DNA of 10,006 bases from Actinomycetota bacterium (GTDB lineage: Bacteria > Actinomycetota > Geothermincolia > Fen-727 > JAQURN01): the NCBI GenBank assembly GCA_028715585.1, contig JAQURN010000039.1, forward strand, positions 1-10,006, read 5' to 3'. This document shows, piece by piece, positions 1 to 5,991 of the stretch. The notes beneath the pieces are model-generated. The model was not told the origin of the DNA, did no database searches, and saw nothing but the letters and a program-made list of their open reading frames with translations. Position 1 is the stretch's first letter. Every line of letters starts with the position of its first letter. A program made the translations under genes and the position numbers.

Positions 1-141
1 TTCCATGCCTCCTGGCTTCCCCACACGCACGATGGCATCGATGAATGTAGTGAGCTGCCCCCCAGGAATCCCGAAGACTTTGCTAATTCCTTCATTCAGA
101 AGGCACTTGACGAGTAATTCTCCGCCGGTAACTCTGGCCAT
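1..141 (-). CDS. Thiamine-diphosphate-dependent enzyme, N-terminal fragment (acetolactate synthase-like)
   Basis: Only the first 47 codons are present; the gene runs off the left edge. The start is ATG at 141, with an AGGGGTGA ribosome site just upstream (about 147-154). The protein opens MARVTGGELLVKCLLNEG and continues with VFGIPGGQLTTFIDAI. This is the usual start of the ThDP-binding N-terminal (PYR) domain of acetolactate synthase, benzoylformate decarboxylase and related enzymes, where a short helix precedes a V-F-G-x-P-G-G turn. The conserved cofactor-activating Glu normally follows within the next few residues and lies outside the window, so activity and substrate cannot be judged. It follows the zinc alcohol dehydrogenase gene by 43 bases on the same strand. 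A decarboxylase or carboligase acting next to a dehydrogenase on 2-oxo acids or aldehydes is possible, but that is inference. Family assignment is fairly secure; subfamily is unknown. Confidence 0.8.
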   Translation of the reverse strand, partial: MARVTGGELLVKCLLNEGISKVFGIPGGQLTTFIDAIVRVGKPGGME

Positions 142-158
142 CTTCGTCACCCCTTTTT

Positions 159-184
159 AAAAAATACACGGCACCTTAACGCCG
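159..184 (-). terminator. Weak terminator-like hairpin after the alcohol dehydrogenase gene
   Basis: Read on the minus strand, the bases right after the dehydrogenase stop form CGGCG-TTAAGG-TGCCG (169-184), a 5 bp stem including one G-T pair and a 6-base loop. A run of six T follows at 164-159, four bases beyond the stem. The stem is short and the T run is offset, so this would be at best a leaky terminator or attenuator between the dehydrogenase and the ThDP gene. It may be chance. Confidence 0.25.
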
Positions 185-1411
185 CTAGAGTTCTCTCAAA
201 TCAAAGACTGTCTTTATTGCCTTGTATTTTTCCTTGTTCATATTCACCTCGATGGCTTTTTTGTATTCATCGAGTTTGAACACATGCGTCACCAAGTCTT
301 GGGTATCAACCTTTCCCCTTCTGGTAAGTTCCATAGCGAGCTCGAAGGTGTGCATCTTTTTCCCTTCGAAATTTTCGATTCCGTACCCAAGATTGCCGAT
401 TACCCTCAAACCCTTCATCCACACTGGTGTCCAATCCATCTTCTGGGTCGCCTGGATGCCTATCTGTGAAACTATACCCTCTCCTGCGGCAAGCCTGAAA
501 GAATCGCTGAGGGTCTCTGTCGAGCCAACGCAATCGTATATTCTTTCGTAGCCCCCCATGCATATTCGCTTCTCGAGCAAAGGTTTATAGAGCCTTGCTC
601 CGGTAATTTCCACGGTCCTCTCGTAAATATCCTCCAAACGGGGATTTATGACAATGTCGGCTCCTTTTTCCTTCGCCTTTTCTGCGTTCAATTCAGCCGG
701 TTCGACACCGGTAATGTGGCAAGTGATGCCTAGCGCTCTTATGGAGGCAATCACGGAAAGCCCCTGCACGCCGCAGCCGATGACGAGGACATTTTGCCCC
801 TCCTCGGGCATGGCGCGCATAACAGAATGCAGCGCGACCGCGAGCGGCTCGAGAGTTACCGCCTGCCAATCGGTGAGCGAATCTGGAATCCTTACCACCT
901 GGGAATCATGGGCAAGATAGTATTTGCTCCATCCTCCACCTGTATCTCGGCAGAAGCCAATGTTGGTGCCTTCGGAGAGGTTACCTTCAGCAAAATTTTC
1001 ACAAACCGAAGTATTTCCCCTCGAACAAGGCCCACAAGGAGGTTCTATCTCCCTCACCTCACACCCCGGAGGTGGTATAACCGTGACGCGTTCATCTGGC
1101 TTAATTCCCTCCACCTGGCTACCAACTTCATGCACGAGACTGTAATTTTCATGACCAAAGATAAAGGGAAATGAGGTGAAGGGGGTGGTCGTTGTGCTAG
1201 TATGCAAAGTGATGGTCCCCAAGTCAGTCCCGCAGAAGCCAGAAAGAACTGAGCGAAGCTTGACCCACCGAGGACCACGGAGCTTTGGCTCAGGTATATC
1301 CACATACGCGATACAAGACTTCGGACCGTAGAAAGCCTTGGGATTCATCCTTCCCGCGACCCTGGTATAAGCATAGCGGGGAAAGCTGTATTCGAATTGA
1401 AGAGCTTTCAA
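185..1411 (-). CDS. Zinc-dependent medium-chain alcohol dehydrogenase family protein
   Basis: NAD(P)-dependent oxidoreductase of the medium-chain (MDR) zinc family. Residue numbers are from an upstream GTG at 1420. The catalytic-zinc Cys is C63 (GFCGTD), with the GHE motif at H90-E91. A structural-zinc lobe has E126, C129, C132 and C140 (E-x2-C-x2-C-x7-C), followed by E191 (EPLA). The Rossmann motif is VIGCGVQG (213-220), and an acidic residue at E240 after the second strand hints at NAD preference. At about 410 residues it is longer than the usual 340-380, partly from a Thr-rich insert before GHE. I place the start at TTG 1411 (protein MKALQFEY...), because GGGGAG lies 8 bases upstream. The GTG at 1420 has no ribosome site, and an in-frame TAA lies six codons above it. 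It leads into the ThDP gene 43 bases downstream. Family is secure; the substrate alcohol, polyol or aldehyde is not determined. Confidence 0.93.
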   Translation of the reverse strand: MKALQFEYSFPRYAYTRVAGRMNPKAFYGPKSCIAYVDIPEPKLRGPRWVKLRSVLSGFCGTDLGTITLHTSTTTTPFTSFPFIFGHENYSLVHEVGSQVEGIKPDERVTVIPPPGCEVREIEPPCGPCSRGNTSVCENFAEGNLSEGTNIGFCRDTGGGWSKYYLAHDSQVVRIPDSLTDWQAVTLEPLAVALHSVMRAMPEEGQNVLVIGCGVQGLSVIASIRALGITCHITGVEPAELNAEKAKEKGADIVINPRLEDIYERTVEITGARLYKPLLEKRICMGGYERIYDCVGSTETLSDSFRLAAGEGIVSQIGIQATQKMDWTPVWMKGLRVIGNLGYGIENFEGKKMHTFELAMELTRRGKVDTQDLVTHVFKLDEYKKAIEVNMNKEKYKAIKTVFDLREL

Positions 1412-1528
1412 GTCGCTCACTCCCCGCGAGAGAAATTAGCAAGGGCGCGCCATGGGGCACGCTTTTTGCACCAACCGACAATTGAATGATAAGCCAGGTA
1501 CTAAAAAAACGCCATGACAAATCGAAAA

Positions 1529-1537
1529 TGCTATAAT
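1529..1537 (+). promoter_or_regulatory. Extended -10 promoter for the DMT transporter
   Basis: TGCTATAAT is a perfect extended -10 element (TGn plus consensus TATAAT). It sits 43 bases before the transporter ATG, giving a predicted 5' leader of about 36 bases. No good -35 is found at 17-18 bases upstream, which extended -10 promoters can tolerate. The gene's GGGGG ribosome site (1570-1574) is 5 bases from its ATG. This is the clearest promoter in the window. Confidence 0.6.
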
Positions 1538-1579
1538 GCTCCCTAGCATCCTAAGGACTACCGCGCAAAGGGGGTCTCA

Positions 1580-2521
1580 ATGAAGGTATTTATCGCTATT
1601 TTGTTCTCGCTGATTGCCTCAGTTGGTTTCAATTACTCCGCATATGTGATGAAGCGCGAAGTCGATAAGCTTCCCAAGGTGAAATTTGAATTTTCATGGC
1701 CTGTGCTCAAGGCATTCATTACATGTTGGCCATGGATCGCGGGGGTGCTCATTTCGATAGCGGGCGGTGCTTTTTATGCCGTCGCTCTTCTTTTTGCCCC
1801 AGTCTCAATCGTTCAGCCACTGGCAGGAACCGGGATAGTGCTTCTTGCTTATCTCGCCATCAAGAATCTGGGAGAGAAACCCAAACGCATGGACCTGGCC
1901 GCTGCAGGGATGATAGTTCTCGGGGTCGCCTTGATCGGTGTGAGCATGGCGGAAGGTGTGCCAGAAAACGTCAAGCATGACCCGGTGGAGCTCTGGATTT
2001 TCACCGGGGTCGCGGTTCTTCTTTCACTTATAATCCCGCTCGCCATGCGCCGGGATCCAAAGAGAGAGGGAGCTGCCCTCGGTGTATGCGTGGGAATACT
2101 CTATGGCTTAACCGCGATATTCGGGAAGCTACTCTTGGTTGATTGGGCAAATCGGTGGCCTAAAGAGCACCTCATGGGTCTTTTCTCGAGCGTCTTTCTG
2201 ATAGCATGGGTGGTCACCCTTATTGCTGGATTCATAACATATCAGGCGGCGCTCCAGAGGGGAATGGCGGTGGTGGTGGCACCGGTGGTAGCCGGACTTT
2301 CGCAACTCATCCCAATCCTTGGCGGGACAATCGCGCTGAATGAACCTTTCCCAAAGAACCCCGGACTTATTGCCGCGAGAATCATCGCTTTCGCGCTGAT
2401 AATGGCTGCCACAGTTATCCTTTCGAGCAGGGCAGAAGAGATATTGCCTACAGAAGTAGAAGAAGACCAGGCACAGCGAGGAAGTTCTCTCAACCCACTT
2501 CCGCGGCAACAGGAAGAATAA
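1580..2521 (+). CDS. DMT/EamA-type membrane transporter (NIPA-like)
   Basis: Integral inner-membrane protein of 313 residues with about nine hydrophobic segments, roughly at 2-22, 48-71, 76-95, 106-124, 138-156, 165-186, 201-222, 228-252 and 262-283. These are followed by a polar, Glu-rich tail (284-313). Two related halves are visible. One has APVSIVQPLAGTGIVLLAYL followed by a Gly-Glu-Lys loop; the other has APVVAGLSQLIPILGGTIALNE. This is the internal duplication of the drug/metabolite transporter superfamily. The SIVQPL motif resembles the NIPA/DUF803 magnesium-transporter branch, but general EamA metabolite exporters are equally possible, so the substrate is unknown. ATG start with a GGGGG ribosome site 5 bases upstream. 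It is transcribed alone, divergent from the dehydrogenase and convergent with the response regulator, with only 9 bases between the two stops. Confidence 0.85.
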   Translation: MKVFIAILFSLIASVGFNYSAYVMKREVDKLPKVKFEFSWPVLKAFITCWPWIAGVLISIAGGAFYAVALLFAPVSIVQPLAGTGIVLLAYLAIKNLGEKPKRMDLAAAGMIVLGVALIGVSMAEGVPENVKHDPVELWIFTGVAVLLSLIIPLAMRRDPKREGAALGVCVGILYGLTAIFGKLLLVDWANRWPKEHLMGLFSSVFLIAWVVTLIAGFITYQAALQRGMAVVVAPVVAGLSQLIPILGGTIALNEPFPKNPGLIAARIIAFALIMAATVILSSRAEEILPTEVEEDQAQRGSSLNPLPRQQEE

Positions 2522-2530
2522 ACGTAGGGG

Positions 2531-2932
2531 CTATCGAGGAGAACCCACGAGATTCTCGATTGCGCTCATGAACTCCTCGTCGTCGAAGGGTTTTCTAAAA
2601 AATCCTTTTGCTCCCATCAGGCGAGCTTCTTCCCTCATTTCCTCATCCTCAAAAGCGGTCAAGAATATAACAGGAATGGTTCTGGTGTAAAGGGAATGCT
2701 TCATCCTCTCCAGGGAAGAAAACCCACCGCCTGAGGGCATCCTCACATCGAGTATCACCAGGTCCGGCTTGTATTCCTTTGTCTTCTGAAAGGCGTCTTC
2801 TCCATCGGTAGCCTCAATCACTCGGTAGCCCATAGACCTAAGACGTAGGGACAACGCAAAAACAAGGTCTCGGTCATCATCGGCAACTAGTATCAGTGGC
2901 GATTTCTTCTCGCTCTCGGTCTCTGAATTCAA
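2531..2932 (-). CDS. Single-domain response regulator (CheY-like receiver)
   Basis: This 133-residue protein is essentially one receiver domain with no output domain. The acidic pair is D18/D19 in ILVADDD, the phospho-acceptor is D62 (VILDVRMP), the switch residue is T92 (FLTA) and the conserved Lys is K114 (RKPF). All residues needed for phosphorylation are present. The first ten residues are a short polar leader. Translation starts at TTG, directly after the TAA stop of the upstream kinase, with a GGGAGG ribosome site (2937-2942) 4 bases before it inside the kinase's last codons. No other plausible start exists before M34. Coupled expression strongly implies that it is the phosphorylation partner of that kinase. 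Lacking a DNA-binding domain, it probably acts by protein contact or as a phosphorelay intermediate; that last step is inference. Confidence 0.93.
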   Translation of the reverse strand: MNSETESEKKSPLILVADDDRDLVFALSLRLRSMGYRVIEATDGEDAFQKTKEYKPDLVILDVRMPSGGGFSSLERMKHSLYTRTIPVIFLTAFEDEEMREEARLMGAKGFFRKPFDDEEFMSAIENLVGSPR

Positions 2933-4411
2933 TTATCCTCCCGTGCCCTGGCGCTCACCTGGGGTCTGGCTCGCCACCTGTTTGCTCTTGTAGACGGGAA
3001 GCGCAAAGTGAAAAGCGCTCCCCATTCCTTCCATGCTTTCAACCCACAGGGTTCCCCCATGAGCACGCACAATCTCCCTGGAAATCGAAAGCCCAAGACC
3101 GGCTCCCTCTTCCACGTAAACCTTGTCGCTTTCTACTCTGTAGAAGAGGTCAAAAATCTTCCCCAGGTCTTCTCGTGGGATACCAATTCCACTATCCTCC
3201 ACCGATACTATGATTCTCCCTTCATCTCTGGGCATGAACCCAGCCCTTATCTGCACCACTCCCTGCTCGGTGAACTTAATACTGTTGCCAGCAAGGTTAG
3301 CTATCACCTGCGCAATCCTCGAGGCGTCGGCGTAAATGGGAGGGAGATCATCGGGAACCTGGACCCCGAAAGTAATACCCTTGCCTCTTGCCTGCTCCTC
3401 TAGTTGGCTCTCGACAATCTTCACAATATCCTTGAGGTTCATGACCTCCATCTTCATCTTGAACTTTCCCGAGAGAATGTTATTGGCGTCTATGAGATTC
3501 TCTATGAGATTTCGTAGCCTGAAGCTGTTCTTCCGTATGATGTCCAAGTATTTCACCTGCTCCTCTGAAAGCTCGCCTCCCAATCCATCCCGTAGAATGC
3601 TCACGTATTGGTCAATTGCCGCCAGAGGAGTCCTCAAATCGTGGCTCACGTTACTTATAAAAGTCTGGTGTATCTTCTTAACTTCCTCACCAGGGGTTAC
3701 ATCGACGCCGACTGCAAGTTTTTGAATCTCGCCTCTTGGATTCTTGACCATCACAGAAATAAAGCGGTAGGTCTTCCCGTTTTTCAAAACAGACCGCCAC
3801 CTGGCAGAACCACTGCCCTTCCTACATACATCGCAAGGTTCTATGCGGTCGTAGAAAACCTGGTAGCAGGCACCGCCTCGCAGCCCCTCTCCAAATATTT
3901 CCTCCGCAGCAGGATTCATGTAGAGAATCTGATACTCTGGACTCACGATATAAGCTGGGTCTTTCAAAGAGGCAAGTATCGTCTTTATACCTTCGTTCGC
4001 CTCTTCCAGCATCCGCACATAGTAGCCCACACGCTTTTGATGCTGTCCTACATTGAGGCCGGCAATGATTCGGGGAAGGGGATTTGCCTTGATTGGCTTA
4101 TAGATGAAGTCGGAAGCGCCAGCGGCAAGACTTTTTATCGCACTCTCAGAGTCGCCTTCACTCACCACAACCATTATTGGCTGAGAAGCAAACCCCATCT
4201 TTCTTATCCTCTCGATTGGAACAGGCTCGTCAAGGGGAGTGTTGTCCTTGTCCCACAAAATAATATCCACGCCGAACTCAAGGGCTTGGTTTACGCCCTC
4301 GCCATCGGGAAAAGCGCTCATAAATTTCATATTCGTGCCGGAAAGCGCTCTCTCGAGCGCAAGGACAACTTCCCTGTCGTGGCCAAGGTAACATACTTTA
4401 TAACTTCTCAA
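2933..4411 (-). CDS. Sensor histidine kinase: pseudo-receiver, PAS, HisKA, HATPase
   Basis: Soluble sensor kinase with no membrane segment. Residues are numbered from a further upstream GTG at 4471. A receiver-like domain spans 24-142 with D74 (LWDKD) and K125 (YKP), but the usual acidic pair is replaced by G30-H31. A PAS domain (about 155-257) contains C202, C213 and C216 in the pattern Cys-Tyr-x9-Cys-x2-Cys. HisKA carries phospho-acceptor H277 (SNVSHDLRTPLAAI). The ATPase domain shows the N box (N392/N396), DSGIGI (426-431), the F region IFDLF and GAGLGLSI (456-463). I favour TTG at 4411: GGGGG lies 8 bases upstream (4420-4424) and the receiver fold begins just after it. GTG 4471 and ATG 4453 lack ribosome sites, and the GTG sits inside an inverted repeat. 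It is coupled to the response regulator by an abutting stop and start. The signal is unknown. Confidence 0.93.
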   Translation of the reverse strand: MRSYKVCYLGHDREVVLALERALSGTNMKFMSAFPDGEGVNQALEFGVDIILWDKDNTPLDEPVPIERIRKMGFASQPIMVVVSEGDSESAIKSLAAGASDFIYKPIKANPLPRIIAGLNVGQHQKRVGYYVRMLEEANEGIKTILASLKDPAYIVSPEYQILYMNPAAEEIFGEGLRGGACYQVFYDRIEPCDVCRKGSGSARWRSVLKNGKTYRFISVMVKNPRGEIQKLAVGVDVTPGEEVKKIHQTFISNVSHDLRTPLAAIDQYVSILRDGLGGELSEEQVKYLDIIRKNSFRLRNLIENLIDANNILSGKFKMKMEVMNLKDIVKIVESQLEEQARGKGITFGVQVPDDLPPIYADASRIAQVIANLAGNSIKFTEQGVVQIRAGFMPRDEGRIIVSVEDSGIGIPREDLGKIFDLFYRVESDKVYVEEGAGLGLSISREIVRAHGGTLWVESMEGMGSAFHFALPVYKSKQVASQTPGERQGTGG

Positions 4412-4417
4412 GGCACC

Positions 4418-4425
4418 AACCCCCA
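4418..4425 (-). promoter_or_regulatory. Ribosome binding site deciding the kinase start
   Basis: On the minus strand TGGGGGTT lies 8 bases before a TTG at 4411. The two upstream alternatives (GTG 4471, ATG 4453) have no purine-rich site. The same GGGGG type of site precedes the transporter and the glycyl radical enzyme here, supporting TTG 4411 as the real start. Confidence 0.55.
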
Positions 4426-4464
4426 AACTACTTACTTTTTTATGATACCGCATCTCATGGATAC

Positions 4465-4491
4465 ATTGCACCGGTAACGTCGAGGTGCAAT
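4465..4491. repeat. Perfect 8-bp inverted repeat between amidase and kinase genes
   Basis: ATTGCACC (4465-4472) and GGTGCAAT (4484-4491) are exact reverse complements separated by 11 bases. The repeat lies between the amidase stop (4517) and the preferred kinase start (4411). No T run follows on either strand, so it is not an ordinary intrinsic terminator. It could be an operator dyad, an mRNA-processing or stabilising hairpin, or part of the kinase leader. Function is not determinable here. Confidence 0.5.
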
Positions 4492-4516
4492 CGTTCGAGC
4501 AAAAACATCCGGCACG

Positions 4517-5935
4517 CTATAGTCGGGGATGCTCACGGCTCGCAAGATTAACTGCTTCAAATGCCTTAGCGGCGTTCAAAATCCTCAGTTCATCATATCG
4601 CTTGCCTACAATCTGGAGTCCAACTGGTAGCCCAGCCGCCGTGAAACCACATGGCACAGAGATGGCAGGTTGCCCCGTGAAGTTAAAGGGGAAAGTATAG
4701 GAAACCCATGACGCGGGCGATACCTCCTTGCCCGCTATCCTATCGGGACCCAGCATTCCCTCTTCCTTGATGTCGAACGCCGGGCACGCGGTCGTAGGCG
4801 TGAGAAGAAGGTCATACTTTTCAAAGAATCGCCGCAACGCATCCCATAAATCCTGCCTCTTGAATTCAATCTTGGCGAAGTCCGCCGCGGAGAAGGAATC
4901 AAAGAATTCAAGGAAGGGTCTATAGAGAGGATATATCTTTTCCTTCGCCTCTTCGATTCTGTCCTGGAGTGCCGTAGCCATTTCTACTACAACCATAGTC
5001 GTAAGTTCTACCGCCATGCTCGGGATGTTAGGATTTTCCTCGACAACCTCGCACCCTAGCTTCTCAAAGGAGTGAGCTGCCTCCTTGGTTATCTCAATTA
5101 CCTCTGGCTCCACCGCGTCGGTTGCCAAATCGCAGGCATACGCGATTTTGAGCCCTTTGAGGTTTTCGTCAAGCGACTCGCGGTAAGAGAAAGCGCAAGC
5201 TGGGAGGGAAAACCTGTCTCTATCGTCAGGTCCAGCAATAACATCCAACAGAAGCGCCACATCCTCCACCGTTCTAGCCATTGGACCCTCACAATTCGTC
5301 GTTTCCCATCCCCTCACGATATGAGGATAGCTTGGAACCCTCCCAAATTGTGGTTTCAAGCCAACTACACCACAAAGGCTCGCTGGTATCCTTATCGAAC
5401 CTCCTCCGTCATTTCCCAGGGCAAGAGGACCTATTCCCGCCGCAAGCGCGCCTGCTGCCCCACCGCTGGAACCGCCAGTTGTTTTCGCGAGATTCCATGG
5501 ATTTCTGGCTGGACCGAAGAGGACATTATCCGTAACCGCAACAAGCCCAAACTCAGGAACGTTGGTTTTACCAAGGATGACCGCCCCCGCGGACTTAATT
5601 CTTTCCACCACCACCGCGTCTTCCTCGGGAACATAATCGGCAAACAGAAGGGATCCAAGAGTTGTCCTGATGCCTTTCGTTGAAATAAGGTCCTTTATAG
5701 TGATGGGAATGCCCTCTAGAACTTGCGGATGGCCACGCATATAGGCCTTCTCGGAACTTCTTGCCATGTCCATAGCAAGCTCACTCGTCACGGTGACTAG
5801 CGCGCTTATCCTTGGATTTACTTCATCGATGTGGTTCAAGAAACACCTAGTCACCTCGACCGGCGAAACTTCCTTCTTCCTATATCGCCTGAGGAGCTCG
5901 GTGGCACTCATCCAGTAAAGACTCGCTTCATCCAT
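4517..5935 (-). CDS. Amidase-signature family hydrolase
   Basis: Serine hydrolase of the amidase-signature family, 472 residues, the usual length. The Ser-cisSer-Lys triad is complete: K81 (PITIKD), cis-Ser S156 in TTGGSSGG and nucleophile S180 in GNDGGGSIRIPAS, with the family's 24-residue spacing. The signature block continues CGVVGLKPQFGRVP, and the C-terminal FTGQPAISVPCGF and GLPVGLQIVG segments are typical. It would cleave a carboxamide to acid and ammonia or amine in the cytoplasm. It is unlikely to be the GatA subunit of tRNA amidotransferase, because no gatB or gatC is adjacent and the neighbours are metabolic and signalling genes. ATG start with a GAGAGGCGG stretch upstream. It lies 56 bases after the LeuA-family synthase and upstream of the kinase on the same strand. 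Substrate unknown. Confidence 0.93.
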   Translation of the reverse strand: MDEASLYWMSATELLRRYRKKEVSPVEVTRCFLNHIDEVNPRISALVTVTSELAMDMARSSEKAYMRGHPQVLEGIPITIKDLISTKGIRTTLGSLLFADYVPEEDAVVVERIKSAGAVILGKTNVPEFGLVAVTDNVLFGPARNPWNLAKTTGGSSGGAAGALAAGIGPLALGNDGGGSIRIPASLCGVVGLKPQFGRVPSYPHIVRGWETTNCEGPMARTVEDVALLLDVIAGPDDRDRFSLPACAFSYRESLDENLKGLKIAYACDLATDAVEPEVIEITKEAAHSFEKLGCEVVEENPNIPSMAVELTTMVVVEMATALQDRIEEAKEKIYPLYRPFLEFFDSFSAADFAKIEFKRQDLWDALRRFFEKYDLLLTPTTACPAFDIKEEGMLGPDRIAGKEVSPASWVSYTFPFNFTGQPAISVPCGFTAAGLPVGLQIVGKRYDELRILNAAKAFEAVNLASREHPRL

Positions 5936-5991
5936 GAAACCGCCTCTCGTCCGATTGTGTCAACAGAACACTGTGGCCTTCAAAGCGTGGG

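Noticed and set aside
1421..1530. Minus-strand promoter for the dehydrogenase (TTGTCA and TATCAT words)
   Set aside because: The two words are spaced too far apart for a standard promoter, and no better pair was found.
2522..2530. Possible bidirectional terminator between the convergent transporter and regulator genes
   Set aside because: The gap is only 9 bases and no GC-rich hairpin with a T run could be read across the two stops.
3608..4477. Long plus-strand open frame of 289 codons opposite the histidine kinase
   Set aside because: It is antisense to clear HisKA, PAS and receiver coding sequence, and its translation shows no domain-like pattern.
5072..5683. Plus-strand open frame of 203 codons opposite the amidase
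   Set aside because: It overlaps the amidase catalytic signature on the other strand; its composition is Ser/Arg/Pro-rich as expected of a shadow frame.
4517..5935. GatA subunit of Glu-tRNA(Gln) amidotransferase
   Set aside because: The catalytic triad is shared with all amidase-signature enzymes, but there is no gatC or gatB alongside and the signature block reads GNDGGGSIRIP, as in general amidases.
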